Positions 8,766-18,905 are shown, numbered from the stretch's first letter. The stretch is 64,000 nt of DNA from Candidatus Nitrosopelagicus sp. (GCA_028344155.1 JAOMAI010000003.1:1-64000); one strand, 5' to 3'. Numbers and translations: made by a program. Notes: generated from the sequence alone by a model not told the origin.

Positions 8766-9581
8766 ATGCGTACAGAAATTATTGATCGTATAGCTATATC
8801 TGGAGCAAAAGGCTTTGTTGGAAAAAACCTAAGAAAATTTCTTTCTGTAAATGGAATCTCATCAATTCCAATATCTCGTCAAAATTTTAAAAACAATAAA
8901 TTTCCTTCATTAAAAAATGCATCACATTTTGTTCATCTCGCGGGAGTTGGTTCAGAATCGGTTCATCAGGATTCATTTGTACAAGTTAACATTGAACTAA
9001 CAAAAACTGTGATTAATCTTTGTAAAAAAAATAATATTAAAAGTATAATTTATTTTAGTGGTTTAGGAGTTTCAAAAAATTCACGTTCTTCCTATTTTAT
9101 TTCTAAATTTAATGCTGAACAATTAATAAAAAAATCTGGTCTTGAATATACGATATTTCGACCTTCATACATTCTAGGTAATGATGATTATCTGACAAAA
9201 AATATCTCAAAACAAATTCTAAAAAAACAGATCCTTGTACCTGGTTCTGGAAAATTTCTTCTACAACCAATATCTATTCATGATGTTTGCATGTGCATAA
9301 ATGCTGCATTACACTCGTCAAAATTTTCAAATAAAATAATTGATCTAGTAGGACCGAAAGAAATAACATTTCAAAATCTTATCAAAAAATCTATCTCTTC
9401 TAACATAAAAATTAAAAAAATAAATCTTGAATTGGCATATAAAAAAGCATTAAATGATATTAATTTTGAATATGGTGTTGAAGATTTGAATATACTAGTT
9501 GGTAATTATGTTGGAAATCATAAAAAATTACAAAATTTATGTGATTTTAAATTTCAAAAAATTGAATCATTAAATGCATGA
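8766..9581 (+). CDS. NAD(P)-binding epimerase-like protein
   Basis: A 271-residue extended short-chain dehydrogenase. It has the N-terminal [10 protein letters not shown] glycine motif (residues 14-23), an HLAGVG segment, and the YFISK catalytic Tyr-Lys pair near residue 118. It resembles the complex I NDUFA9-like/atypical SDR group more than sugar epimerases, since the C-terminal half is short and has no recognisable nucleotide-sugar signature. Cytosolic, substrate unknown. It overlaps the 3' end of the convergent metK gene by 12 bases. The call of an SDR enzyme is firm; the function is not. Confidence 0.75.
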   Translation: MRTEIIDRIAISGAKGFVGKNLRKFLSVNGISSIPISRQNFKNNKFPSLKNASHFVHLAGVGSESVHQDSFVQVNIELTKTVINLCKKNNIKSIIYFSGLGVSKNSRSSYFISKFNAEQLIKKSGLEYTIFRPSYILGNDDYLTKNISKQILKKQILVPGSGKFLLQPISIHDVCMCINAALHSSKFSNKIIDLVGPKEITFQNLIKKSISSNIKIKKINLELAYKKALNDINFEYGVEDLNILVGNYVGNHKKLQNLCDFKFQKIESLNA

Positions 9582-10727
9582 TTCTGTTTTCAATTTTTCA
9601 GCTTTGTCTGTTTTTTCCCAGTTGAATTCTGGTTCATTTCTACCAAAATGACCATATGCTGCGGTCTTCTTGTAAATTGGTCTCTTCAAATCTAATTGCG
9701 ATACAATTCCTGCTGGTCTCATATCAAAATTATTTTTTACTAATTCTTCAATTTTATCCTCTGAAATTTTATTTGTACCAAATGTATTTACCATTAAAGA
9801 AACTGGTTCTGCAACTCCAATTGCATAAGCAACTTGTACTTCACATCTATCTGCTAAACCTGCAGCAACAATATTCTTTGCGACATATCTGCACATGTAA
9901 CATGCTGATCTGTCTACTTTTGATGGATCCTTTCCTGAAAATGCTCCACCACCATGTCGACCCATTCCACCATAACTATCTACAATTATTTTTCTTCCAG
10001 TTAAGCCAGCATCTCCATGCGGTCCTCCAATTTCAAACTTACCTGTTGGGTTTACATGAATTTTGATATCTTCATTCCACAGACTTCCACAGACCGGTTT
10101 GATTACATGTTCAATTAATTGTGATGTTATCTCTTCATTTGTTATCTCTGGAGAATGTTGTGTAGAAAGTACTATTGCTTCAATTGCTTTTGGTTTATCA
10201 TCTTCATATCTGATTGATACTTGGGATTTTCCATCAGGCCTTGCCCATGTTAGTTCATTACTTTTTCTAACATCTGTTAATTTTTTTGTTAATTTATGAG
10301 CCAAAAGTATTGGTAATGGCATTAGCTCTTCAGTTTCATTACTAGCATATCCAAACATTAAACCTTGATCCCCTGCGCCTTGTTCTTTTTCATCATTTGC
10401 AGTAACACCTTGAGAGATATGTGGGCTTTGTGGATCTAATTTTATCATTACTTCACAAGAGTGTGAATCAAATTTCAAATCTGGATTGTCATAACCAATC
10501 TCTGTAATTGTTTTTCGTATAACACTTTCAATATCAAAACTTGCTTTTGATGTAACTTCGCCTGCTACTCCCACAAAATTAGTTGTTGTCATTGTTTCTA
10601 CTGCAACTCTTGAATTTGGGTCACCTCTAAGATATTCATCTAGAATTGAATCTGATATCATATCACAAACTTTGTCCGGGTGACCTTCGGTAACAGATTC
10701 AGATGTAAATAGATAATTTTTGGTCAT
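9570..10727 (-). CDS. metK: S-adenosylmethionine synthetase, bacterial type
   Basis: A 385-residue methionine adenosyltransferase that makes SAM from methionine and ATP. The signatures are those of the bacterial/eukaryal family: [20 protein letters not shown] at the N-terminus, the [12 protein letters not shown] hexapeptide region (about residues 116-127), and [16 protein letters not shown] (about residues 260-275). The separate archaeal family lacks this sequence. It is preceded by an LSM gene with a 10-base gap, probably as one transcript. SAM is used by CbiD and by the radical SAM protein in this window. Confidence 0.94.
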   Translation of the reverse strand: MTKNYLFTSESVTEGHPDKVCDMISDSILDEYLRGDPNSRVAVETMTTTNFVGVAGEVTSKASFDIESVIRKTITEIGYDNPDLKFDSHSCEVMIKLDPQSPHISQGVTANDEKEQGAGDQGLMFGYASNETEELMPLPILLAHKLTKKLTDVRKSNELTWARPDGKSQVSIRYEDDKPKAIEAIVLSTQHSPEITNEEITSQLIEHVIKPVCGSLWNEDIKIHVNPTGKFEIGGPHGDAGLTGRKIIVDSYGGMGRHGGGAFSGKDPSKVDRSACYMCRYVAKNIVAAGLADRCEVQVAYAIGVAEPVSLMVNTFGTNKISEDKIEELVKNNFDMRPAGIVSQLDLKRPIYKKTAAYGHFGRNEPEFNWEKTDKAEKLKTESCI

Positions 10728-10737
10728 GATTATAAAA

Positions 10738-10983
10738 TTAGATTTCGTCTTCTAATTTTATGAATAGTACGTTGTTACCTCTTAAAATTGCTCTAGCAAA
10801 TTTACCAACTGTTTTACCATCGATTAATTCTTCAGCCTCAGTCATAATCAAATTCATGTAAGAATCAACATTTTTCATTTTACCCTTATACTCAACTTCA
10901 TTCTTTAATCTTACAATTACAGTTTTTTTTACATTCTTTTGTAAAATTGTAAGTGGTCTTTTAGCAGCTGTAGTTTGTGACAT
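10738..10983 (-). CDS. Sm-like (LSM) RNA-binding protein
   Basis: An 81-residue archaeal Sm-like protein with Sm1 ([29 protein letters not shown] region, residues about 18-48) and Sm2 (the [13 protein letters not shown] segment, with the family's IRG-type loop). Such proteins form six- or seven-membered rings that bind U-rich RNA and take part in RNA processing. Length is normal for the family. It lies immediately upstream of metK, 10 bases apart. Confidence 0.88.
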   Translation of the reverse strand: MSQTTAAKRPLTILQKNVKKTVIVRLKNEVEYKGKMKNVDSYMNLIMTEAEELIDGKTVGKFARAILRGNNVLFIKLEDEI

Positions 10984-11078
10984 AAATTTTCTCTTGTGAT
11001 GAATCGACTTTCTAGAGAATATAAAGTCTTGCTTAGATTAGAAAGAACTTTTTATTTTTATTATTTATTATTCATTAT

Positions 11079-11738
11079 ATGATTTCCTCACAGATCGATT
11101 CATTAGATAAAATTTTCTCAGGTGGACTACAAAATGGAATAATTACTGAGATCTCAGGTTTACGTGGAACTGGAAAAACACAACTTGCTTTACAATTTGC
11201 AATTGAATCATTAAGTGAAAATAAAAAAATATTATTTATTGACACCACTGTTGAATTTAGACCTGAAAGATTTCTTCAAATGATACAATCCCGAAATTTA
11301 CCTCCATCCATACTTGAAAATTTGCATGTTTCACATGTGACTGATACTCAGAAACAAATTGAAGTTTTGAAAAATATTAAAAATGATAATTTTTCTTTAC
11401 TTATAATTGATAACATAACTGATTTATTCTCATTTGAATATTCCAAAAAAGAACATTTGATTGAAAAAAATAGTAATTTTGGTAATTATATGATCAAACT
11501 TTCTAAATTAACTCAGTTAAAGAATATTCCAATTATAATCACTAATCAAATCTTTTCTCATGATGATATAAAATACCAAAGAATGCATATGTATCTTGAA
11601 AATTATATTCATCAAAAAATTCAACTTGAAAAAATCAAAAATAAGTATATTTGTAAAGTTTCATCTCCATTTATTAACGAAATAACATTTCATTATACGA
11701 TAACAAATTCTGGAATAGAGGAAACTGAATCTATTTAA
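11079..11738 (+). CDS. RadA/RadB-like RecA-superfamily ATPase
   Basis: A 219-residue recombinase-core ATPase. The order SLDKIFSGGLQNGIITEISG, then the Walker A GLRGTGKTQ (about residues 28-36), then Walker B LLIIDNITDLF (about residues 107-117), is that of RadA/RadB. It lacks the N-terminal helix-hairpin-helix domain of full RadA, so it corresponds to the short RadB/paralog type, which assists homologous recombination. The assignment to RadB proper is an inference from length. It is divergent from the LSM gene. Confidence 0.75.
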   Translation: MISSQIDSLDKIFSGGLQNGIITEISGLRGTGKTQLALQFAIESLSENKKILFIDTTVEFRPERFLQMIQSRNLPPSILENLHVSHVTDTQKQIEVLKNIKNDNFSLLIIDNITDLFSFEYSKKEHLIEKNSNFGNYMIKLSKLTQLKNIPIIITNQIFSHDDIKYQRMHMYLENYIHQKIQLEKIKNKYICKVSSPFINEITFHYTITNSGIEETESI

Positions 11739-11760
11739 CGTCGTGTAAGTAAATTATGGT

Positions 11761-11880
11761 ATGGCTGATATCTCTGATCCTATTCCTACCATTACTGTAA
11801 TTTTATTAGCATTAGGTGTTGCAGGTGTGATGATTTATGAACGAACTAGACTTAGACAAGAAAAAAAACAAGACACTTGA
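11761..11880 (+). CDS. Small single-membrane-span protein, 39 aa
   Basis: An ATG-started 39-codon ORF with one hydrophobic helix (TITVILLALGVAGVMIY, about residues 10-26) followed by a charged, Lys/Arg/Gln-rich tail (RTRLRQEKKQ). The layout is that of a short single-pass membrane protein with a cytoplasmic basic tail. It overlaps the start of the helicase gene by 44 bases in another frame. I do not recognise the family and nothing here proves expression. An in-frame ATG at 11756 is not in this frame, so 11761 is the best start. Confidence 0.45.
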   Translation: MADISDPIPTITVILLALGVAGVMIYERTRLRQEKKQDT

Positions 11881-14605
11881 TCCTACAATTTCAAAAAAAT
11901 TCAAATCAATAGGATTTGAAACTTTAACTGAAATTCAAAAACAAGCAATACCGGAAATTCTAAAAGAAAAAAATTGTTTAATTATTGCACCAACTGGTTC
12001 TGGTAAAACTGAATGTGCAACTATTCCAATATTCTTTAAATTAAAAACTAGAAAAATTCCAAATAAAATTAAAGTTCTTTACATAACTCCATTACGAGCT
12101 TTAAACCGAGATGTTTTCAAAAGAATTATCAATTATGCAGAAAATGAAGATTTAAAAATTGAAATTAGACATGGTGATACATCACAGGCAAATAGAAAAA
12201 GAATTACCGATAATCCTCCGGATATTTTAATTACAACACCTGAAACACTTGTAAATTTATTATCACAAAAAAAACATCTTGAAGCATTATCTGAATTAGA
12301 ATGGGTAGTTATTGATGAAGTTCATGAACTACTTGCAAGTGAAAGAGGTTCACAATTATCTCTTAGTCTTGAACGGTTGCAAATAAAATCAAAAAATCAA
12401 ATCCATCGTATTGGATTATCTGCCACTGTTGGTAATCCTGAGGAAGCTGGACGTTTTTTAGTTGGTTCAGAAAGAAAATTTGAACTAATACACGATACAT
12501 CTCTTAGAAATTATGATGTGGATGTTGTATTTGTTGATGGCATAATGGATGATGTTGCTGTTGAAATTATTAAATATGTGAAAAAAGAACAAATTACTTC
12601 TCCAGTTTTATTATTTACAAACTCAAGAGGAGAATCTGAGCGTTTATCATCTATTTTAAAACAGAAAACATCAATTAATGTTGAATTACATCATGGTTCA
12701 CTCTCCAGACAAGTTAGAGAGGAAACTGAAGATATTCTTAGAGAAGGAAAATCTGGCATAGTTGTTTGTACTTCATCACTTGAATTAGGTCTTGATATAG
12801 GTTCTGTAGAATTAGTTATTCAGTATGGATCCCCAAGACAAGTCTCAAAATTTATGCAGAGAATTGGAAGAAGTAAACATAATCGAGGTGATTCTGCTAG
12901 AGGATTAATTATTACTGAAAGTGCAGATGATGAATTTGAGATTCAAGCAATAATTGAAAGAATCAAAGAGGGTTCAATTGAAGAACAAAGAATTCACAAT
13001 GGATCATTGGATGTTCTTGCACATCATTTAGTTGGACTATCTATGCAAGTAGGTAACGTTCCTATTGAGGCTGCACTTAAATTGACAAAACAAGCGTATC
13101 CATTTCGAGATATTACGTTAGAAGAATTTTTTGATGTTTTAGATATTCTTGCATTACGAAAATTAATAATCTTCAACAAAGAAAAAACTGAATATAAAAA
13201 AAATAATGCTTTCTTTGCAACAAAATATCACTTTCAAAATTTATCAACAATTCCAGATATTTTAAAATTCAAGGTAATTGATACAATAGAGAATAAATTC
13301 ATTGGTACATTAGATCAAAGATTTGTAGGTGATCTTGATAAGGATCAAATTTTTGTTTTACGTGGGTCTCAATGGAGAGTTTTGAATATAGATGAAAAAG
13401 CATTCAAAGTGAATGTTTTACCTATTAGATCATCAAAAGAAATACCGGTTCCTAAATGGGAAGGTGTAAACATACCTGTTGATTATAAAACCGCTAACAA
13501 AGTTGGAAGCTTTAGAACTAGAGTTCGTAATGGTTCAGTAAAAATGATGAATAATGTTATTTCAAATTTAGATTTTATTAAAATGCCAGATGAAAAAACA
13601 ATTGTTATAGAATCACATCGACTTCCACAACAAAGTGTATTAATTTTGCATTCATGTTTTGGAACAAAAATTAATTCAACATTAAAAATTATTTTGGAGA
13701 CGATGTTAGATGCTTCTTTAGCTTCTAAAGTTAAATCTAGTTCTGATGCATATAGAATTCTTTTGTCTGTTGAGTCTAAATTTACAAAAAAACACATTAC
13801 TGATATATTTTCTTCTAATTTTGATATTAATGAAATAATGTCAGTAGCGCTAAAAGGCAAAAATGATGTTACTTGGAAAACATTCTGTGTGGGAAAGAAA
13901 TTTGGTTTTTATGACCGAGGAGATGTTTATGTAAAAAATGAAGTTAGATATGATTTTGAACGAAATATCGACACTCCTCTTGTAAAAGAGGCATTTAGAG
14001 AATTATTTCATGAAAAATTTGATCTTGAAGGTGCTCAAAAAATTATTGAGTTAATTAAACAAAATGAAATTGAGATTGAATGGATTGATGTTGATAAATT
14101 TTCTAAATTGGCAGAACCAGTATTAGATCAAACTGTGATGTCGTATACAAATCCTGCAAGTATAGACAAAGAAATGTTACTAAAAGTTAGAAAACGTCTC
14201 ATGGAGACTAAACAACGATTGATTTGTGCACGATGTGGACTCTGGCAACGTGTTATGACTCCTAGTGAAACACACCCACTCAAATGTAAATATTGTAAGG
14301 GCCAACAGATCACCTGTACTTATGAATATGATCATGAACTTGTAAAAACAATTCAAAAAAAGCATCAAGGAAAAAAATTAACTCCTGATGAAAAAAAGAA
14401 TTTTGACAAAGCCTGGAAAGTATCATCATTATTGTCTAGTTTTGGAAAAACAGCATTGATCGTTATGGCTGCTTATGGAGTTGGTCCTGATACCGGAGCT
14501 AGAATTTTAAAAAATAGAGTAGAAGATGATGATGATTATTTGATAAAACAAATCATTATCGCAGAAAAGACCTATACTTTGACAAGAGGATTTTGGAAAG
14601 ATTAG
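11837..14605 (+). CDS. Lhr-family DEAD/DEAH-box ATP-dependent helicase
   Basis: A 922-residue superfamily 2 helicase. Visible motifs in order are Walker A APTGSGKTE (about residues 51-59), TPLRALNRD, TPETLVN, the DEVHEL Walker B box (about 156), LSATVGN, then domain 2 with SSLELGLDIG and QRIGRSKHNRGD. The long C-terminal part has a Cys-rich zinc ribbon (CARC...CKYC, about residues 800-820) and ends in a conserved FGKTALIVMAAYGVGP segment. Lhr-type helicases unwind DNA or RNA:DNA and act in repair. It overlaps the RPA gene (minus strand) by four bases. Confidence 0.88.
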   Translation: MNELDLDKKKNKTLDPTISKKFKSIGFETLTEIQKQAIPEILKEKNCLIIAPTGSGKTECATIPIFFKLKTRKIPNKIKVLYITPLRALNRDVFKRIINYAENEDLKIEIRHGDTSQANRKRITDNPPDILITTPETLVNLLSQKKHLEALSELEWVVIDEVHELLASERGSQLSLSLERLQIKSKNQIHRIGLSATVGNPEEAGRFLVGSERKFELIHDTSLRNYDVDVVFVDGIMDDVAVEIIKYVKKEQITSPVLLFTNSRGESERLSSILKQKTSINVELHHGSLSRQVREETEDILREGKSGIVVCTSSLELGLDIGSVELVIQYGSPRQVSKFMQRIGRSKHNRGDSARGLIITESADDEFEIQAIIERIKEGSIEEQRIHNGSLDVLAHHLVGLSMQVGNVPIEAALKLTKQAYPFRDITLEEFFDVLDILALRKLIIFNKEKTEYKKNNAFFATKYHFQNLSTIPDILKFKVIDTIENKFIGTLDQRFVGDLDKDQIFVLRGSQWRVLNIDEKAFKVNVLPIRSSKEIPVPKWEGVNIPVDYKTANKVGSFRTRVRNGSVKMMNNVISNLDFIKMPDEKTIVIESHRLPQQSVLILHSCFGTKINSTLKIILETMLDASLASKVKSSSDAYRILLSVESKFTKKHITDIFSSNFDINEIMSVALKGKNDVTWKTFCVGKKFGFYDRGDVYVKNEVRYDFERNIDTPLVKEAFRELFHEKFDLEGAQKIIELIKQNEIEIEWIDVDKFSKLAEPVLDQTVMSYTNPASIDKEMLLKVRKRLMETKQRLICARCGLWQRVMTPSETHPLKCKYCKGQQITCTYEYDHELVKTIQKKHQGKKLTPDEKKNFDKAWKVSSLLSSFGKTALIVMAAYGVGPDTGARILKNRVEDDDDYLIKQIIIAEKTYTLTRGFWKD

Positions 14606-15996
14606 TTTTTCTTAATTATTTTTGAATAAGGTGTCAATACCAAATCTAGTTTTCCTTCTAGTCCAGGTCTTGCATTAACTCCTAAAATTGTAATTATGTC
14701 TCCTAGTGTAAAACTATCCATCAGGTCTGCTTGCTGTCTCCATCCTTTAATCCAAACTTGTCCACTATCATCTTCGACAAACATTTCAGATAGTTGTATG
14801 TTATCACCATTTTTTGTCTGAATATCTTTTCTTTCTGGTGCTTTTAGAACAATTGCCTCTACAGAATAATCATTACCTTCACTAACTTCTGTAATTTTTG
14901 TTCTAATTTCTGCTATAGTTGGAACTGTCTTGTCATCAATTTTTCTTACAAATGAGTCTTGATCAATTTGCATTGTATTTCCAAAAATCTTTGATGGCAT
15001 GCATTCTAAAATATCATCTTTAACAAAACTACCAATTGTATTTGCAACATCTGTAATTCTAACCAATTTTTTTGATTTATCTATGGCTAAGCCTGTTGTA
15101 TTACCTGCTTGATCCTTTTCAACTGCTAGAAGTCTTACTACTGTAGGTTGAATTTCTGCATCTCCTTCAACATCAATTATTGTTGCATCATTTCCATGAA
15201 TTTCTAGTCCTTGCATTCCAGTTTTTGTCCTAACTCCGAATAATTTGACTTTGGCATCTTGGGTAATTACTTTTGGAAGAATTGATTCATCTTTTCCCCA
15301 AAGCACTACATTGACTAAATTTTTGTTTTCACCTCTTAATCTAAATTTCAAAGCCTTTGAAGGTTGACCTTTTGAATTTGTAAATTCAAGTAGACTCATT
15401 GCACTACCTAATGTTCCTGCAACAATCAAATCTCTTTGATCATCTTTAATTTCACTAACATCATTAATTTTTGAATCAATTGAGACAATGTCACTTTCTG
15501 ATTTTGATGTTTCTATTGTTGCACCAGAACCAATGTTTATTGTAGGTGCACCTGTTAAATCTGATTTTACATATGCTTTGATAATCTTAATCAAGTCTCC
15601 CGGTTTTAGTTCTTCAAGTCCTGGAAGATTTGCTTTCTCATCCCACAACTTTACACTTGCTGTAGAATTATTATCGTAAACTGTTATCGTCCTCAAAGAG
15701 AATGAAGAGCCATCTTTTTTTGTAAACTGTTTTGTAGGTGAAATATTCAAAACTCGACTTTCTAACGTTACTTCTTTTGCCCCAATGTAAAGATCTTTTA
15801 TTGCTACTTCTGAATTTTGTGTTTGTTCTAGTGATACGCCTAAATCTGCTGCAACTAAGAAAATGGCTCCTTGGTCTGTCAAGTATCCTGCACCAACTTT
15901 TTCTTTTTTCTCGTTTATTCTCTCTTCAATTACCGATCTCGATAATTCGGGAACTTTTTCCAATAATTTCGATATTAATTCTTCAAATTCAGACAA
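14602..15996 (-). CDS. rpa: Replication protein A-like ssDNA-binding protein
   Basis: A 464-residue protein built of several OB folds in tandem. OB-type strands recur, for example around residues 75-160 (LDVLN-like ESRVLNISP... TVYDNNSTASVKLWDE), around 180-280 (IVAGTLGSAMSLLEF... NVVLWGKDES), and around 370-455 (VEAIVLKAPERK... QVWIKGW). This is the plan of archaeal RPA, which coats single-stranded DNA in replication and repair. I see one Cys only, so it has no C-terminal zinc finger. It is divergent from the ABC exporter genes. Confidence 0.85.
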   Translation of the reverse strand: MSEFEELISKLLEKVPELSRSVIEERINEKKEKVGAGYLTDQGAIFLVAADLGVSLEQTQNSEVAIKDLYIGAKEVTLESRVLNISPTKQFTKKDGSSFSLRTITVYDNNSTASVKLWDEKANLPGLEELKPGDLIKIIKAYVKSDLTGAPTINIGSGATIETSKSESDIVSIDSKINDVSEIKDDQRDLIVAGTLGSAMSLLEFTNSKGQPSKALKFRLRGENKNLVNVVLWGKDESILPKVITQDAKVKLFGVRTKTGMQGLEIHGNDATIIDVEGDAEIQPTVVRLLAVEKDQAGNTTGLAIDKSKKLVRITDVANTIGSFVKDDILECMPSKIFGNTMQIDQDSFVRKIDDKTVPTIAEIRTKITEVSEGNDYSVEAIVLKAPERKDIQTKNGDNIQLSEMFVEDDSGQVWIKGWRQQADLMDSFTLGDIITILGVNARPGLEGKLDLVLTPYSKIIKKN

Positions 15997-16068
15997 TTAT
16001 TATTACAAGAAAGAGATTGTTAATAAAATTATCATTAAACACATTAGTGGTTTACATAAATCTCAATT

Positions 16069-17001
16069 ATGCTATGTATTGAAACAAAAGACTTGAGAAA
16101 GAAATACGCTTCAACGGTTGCTGTTGATGGTGTTGATCTTCAAATAGAATCTGGTCAGGTTTTTGGTTTTTTAGGACCAAACGGTGCAGGAAAATCTACC
16201 GTTATCAAACTCTTAACAACTCTAATTTCTCCTTCTAATGGCAAAATTTCTGTACTAGGTATAGATTCATCTAAACATCCTCTTGAAATTAGAAAAAAAA
16301 TTGGAGTAGTTTTACAACAACCTAGCTATGAACCAACTCTTTCAGCAGAAAAATCTCTTGAAAAATATGGTATGATGTGGAATATTGATAAAAAAATACG
16401 AAAGAAACGAACCGAAGAACTACTTTCTGCTTTTGGTTTAGAAGAAATTAGAAAAAAGAAGATGGATGATCTATCAATTGGTCAACGTAGAAGAGTACAG
16501 GTAGCAAGAGAATTCATGCACGATATGGAGTTATTATTTTTAGATGAACCTACCGTTGGTTTAGATCCTGCTGCAAGAAGGAAATTACTGGATTTTCTCA
16601 GAGAACAAGTAAAAAACTCTGGACTTACAATTTTCTATACAACTCATGTCCTATCTGAAGCTGAATATCTTTGTGATAATATTGCAATCATAAATAATGG
16701 AAAGATAATGGCAGTTGATTCTCCATCTGAATTAAAAAATAGATTTGGTCATGAAAAAACAATTAAAATTCATATTTCCAAAGTCTCTGAAGAATTAAAA
16801 TCTAAATTATCTATAATTCCAGAATGTCAAATCAAACTAGAACCTGAACCAACTGTCATAATTAATTCTACAAAATCTGAAATTGTATTAATGAATATTT
16901 TAAAAATTTTAAATGACACTAACACAAAAATAAATGATTTATCTGCAATTCCAACAAATCTGGAAGAAATATTTCTCAAAGTAGTGGGTGATTCTAATTA
17001 A
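16069..17001 (+). CDS. ABC transporter ATP-binding protein
   Basis: A 310-residue ABC ATPase with Walker A FLGPNGAGKST (about residues 34-44), Q-loop GVVLQQPS, signature LSIGQRRRVQ, Walker B LLFLDEPTVGLDP and the H-loop TTHVLSEAE. The C-terminal extension is that of the ABC-2 drug/polysaccharide exporter ATPases (NodI/CcmA-like). It overlaps the next gene, an ABC-2 permease, by 14 bases, so the two form one exporter. Substrate unknown; export to the cell surface is plausible. Confidence 0.9.
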   Translation: MLCIETKDLRKKYASTVAVDGVDLQIESGQVFGFLGPNGAGKSTVIKLLTTLISPSNGKISVLGIDSSKHPLEIRKKIGVVLQQPSYEPTLSAEKSLEKYGMMWNIDKKIRKKRTEELLSAFGLEEIRKKKMDDLSIGQRRRVQVAREFMHDMELLFLDEPTVGLDPAARRKLLDFLREQVKNSGLTIFYTTHVLSEAEYLCDNIAIINNGKIMAVDSPSELKNRFGHEKTIKIHISKVSEELKSKLSIIPECQIKLEPEPTVIINSTKSEIVLMNILKILNDTNTKINDLSAIPTNLEEIFLKVVGDSN

Positions 17002-17758
17002 TCCCATAATTAGACTAGTAAATAGAAATCTAACAATTTCTATTAATCCTGGATTTATTATTTGGCAAATACTTTTTCCATTAATCTATATTTTTGTCGC
17101 AGGTTTTGCTTACACTGCACTAATTGATAGTGTTCCATTTGGAGGAAAAAATCTAGATTATCCTGCATTTCTTGCATCTGGAATGATTGGTTTTAACATT
17201 ATGAATAGTACACTAATTTCTGGAATAATTATCTGGAACGATAGACGTCATGGTATGTTTGAACAAATCATGTCCGGCCCATTCACTAGAACTCATTACA
17301 TCCTAAGTAACATTGTAACAATTGGAATTATTGGATTATTTAGTGCTGCATTAATCACAGCAGTAGGTTATCCTGTATTTTTTGATTCTGTTGAATTTAA
17401 TATTGTGACTATTCCGCTAATAATTTTTGGTTCAGTAGTTGGTGCAATATTATTTGGTTCAATTGCATCAATAATTTCTGTAAAACTTCGTTCTAGTGAA
17501 GGATTTAATGTAATAATTAACACAGTATTTCTTTTCTGTGCATTTGCAAGTACGGCATTTTATCCTGTTCAGGGTGCACCGCAACCATTAGCAACTATAT
17601 TTTATCTAAACCCATTATCATATTTGGTAGATATTATACGAGCTGGAATTTTTGGTCAAGTAACGGATTTTGTAATTATTGAAATGTTACTTTTAGTTGC
17701 ATTAGCTTCAATTCTATTTGTTATCGCCACAAAATTATTAACAAAATTAGATTTCTAA
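16988..17758 (+). CDS. ABC-2 type transporter permease
   Basis: A 256-residue membrane protein with six predicted hydrophobic segments, for example NPGFIIWQILFPLIYIFVAG, YPAFLASGMIGFNIMN and a last one at LLLVALASILFVI. This is the ABC-2 permease fold. It has the short cytoplasmic first loop and the FEQIMSGPFTRTHYI segment typical of partners for CcmA-like ATPases. The start overlaps the ATPase gene by 14 bases. Together they form a putative exporter; the cargo is unknown. Confidence 0.88.
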   Translation: MILINPIIRLVNRNLTISINPGFIIWQILFPLIYIFVAGFAYTALIDSVPFGGKNLDYPAFLASGMIGFNIMNSTLISGIIIWNDRRHGMFEQIMSGPFTRTHYILSNIVTIGIIGLFSAALITAVGYPVFFDSVEFNIVTIPLIIFGSVVGAILFGSIASIISVKLRSSEGFNVIINTVFLFCAFASTAFYPVQGAPQPLATIFYLNPLSYLVDIIRAGIFGQVTDFVIIEMLLLVALASILFVIATKLLTKLDF

Positions 17759-17767
17759 AAAATAGTA

Positions 17768-17839
17768 TAGCCCAGCCCGGACTCGAACCGAGGTCAAAGG
17801 CTCCAAGGGCCCCTATGCTTGCCGCTACACTACTGGGCT
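17768..17839 (-). tRNA. tRNA-Gln (anticodon TTG)
   Basis: On the minus strand a 72-base cloverleaf folds without gaps. The acceptor stem is AGCCCAG/CTGGGCT with discriminator A. The D-arm is GTGT...GCAT, the anticodon stem is GGGGC/GCCTT around loop CCTTGGA, and the T-arm is CTCGG-TTCGAGT-CCGGG. The anticodon is TTG, so it reads CAA (Gln), and A1 and discriminator A fit archaeal tRNA-Gln. It has no intron and no encoded CCA. The base before the anticodon (position 33) is C rather than the near-universal T. GatD/GatE, encoded in this window, would amidate its mischarged Glu form. Confidence 0.93.
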
Positions 17840-17876
17840 TCTAAATAAAAAATCAATTTACCCCTATAATATTATT

Positions 17877-18905
17877 TTATAATGATTTCATTGTTTTTAA
17901 AAGAATTTGATATGGATCTTCGAATGATGCAACTATTTTTTTTGCATTTTCTTTCTTTTTCTTTATAATTTGTTGATCATTCAATGACTGATAAATCTCT
18001 CTAGAAATCCTACCTGGATTCTCACTTCTAACAATTATTCTCTTTTTAACTAAATAATCTTCAATTCTATTTGGTACTGCATTTAATGAAATAGTTGGAA
18101 TTCCCAGTAATCCTGATTCTGCAGTCATCGTTCCTCCTGAACCAATAAAACAATCTACATTGTTTAACAATTCTTTTCCATTAACCGGCTTTGATAAAAG
18201 AAAAATATTATCTCCAAAAATTTTCTTTAGACTCTTAGATTGATCTTTATATCTGGCTAATACAACTTTCTGCTCATTAGGAAATTCTTTAACAATTTTT
18301 TTAATAATCTGAATAGTTTTATTCTTTTTTGTAATATATGCGGCCTCAGATTCTTCAGGTCGAATTAAAATTATTTTCTCCCCATTTGATTTCTTTTGTT
18401 TATTTTTTTTATAATTTTTAATAATTACTCCTGCATCAATCGCTCTATATCTTATGATATTTTTATAATCTATACCGAATCCATCAAAATCTTTTTTTGG
18501 AATAATCCATGGTGTTAACAATTTTGTGGTATAAGGTAATGATAATCTCATTACTGCTTTTGCATGAGGTGAATCTGAAAATGCTATATGTGGAATACCT
18601 AATCCATATGCAACTCTAGATGCTTCAGGAGAGCAAAAACTGATTAGTAAATTTGGACTCCATTTTTCAATTTTCTTTGTTAATAACCTACTTCTATCCA
18701 AACTTGCTAATAATTTATTTACATTATTCTTTCCACCATGTTTTCCAACTATTACTGAATTAATTGAACCAAATTTCTCAATACCATTTACTTGTTCATA
18801 TTTTCTAGATGTGCAAACAATCTTGTATTGTTTTCTAAGTTTTTGTATAAAATATTCAAAAAACAAGTATTGTTTTGGTGTTAGAATATCAAACCAGATC
18901 TTCAA
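17877..18905 (-). CDS. DUF354-family protein, glycosyltransferase-like
   Basis: A 342-residue protein that begins KIWFDILTPKQYLFFEYFI, the start of the DUF354 family found in many archaea. It shows a GT-B-like order: an N-terminal Rossmann domain, a middle IAFSDSPHAKAVMRL segment, and a C-terminal domain with FIGSGGTMTAESGLLGIPTISL near residue 270. That last motif resembles UDP-sugar binding in UDP-GlcNAc 2-epimerases and MurG-type enzymes. It may act on a nucleotide sugar in surface glycan synthesis; the reaction is not known. Confidence 0.75.
   Translation of the reverse strand: MKIWFDILTPKQYLFFEYFIQKLRKQYKIVCTSRKYEQVNGIEKFGSINSVIVGKHGGKNNVNKLLASLDRSRLLTKKIEKWSPNLLISFCSPEASRVAYGLGIPHIAFSDSPHAKAVMRLSLPYTTKLLTPWIIPKKDFDGFGIDYKNIIRYRAIDAGVIIKNYKKNKQKKSNGEKIILIRPEESEAAYITKKNKTIQIIKKIVKEFPNEQKVVLARYKDQSKSLKKIFGDNIFLLSKPVNGKELLNNVDCFIGSGGTMTAESGLLGIPTISLNAVPNRIEDYLVKKRIIVRSENPGRISREIYQSLNDQQIIKKKKENAKKIVASFEDPYQILLKTMKSL

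Noticed and set aside
9656-10066. Plus-strand Leu-rich 136-aa ORF
   Set aside because: It lies wholly inside metK in antisense and is low-complexity from AT-rich codons.
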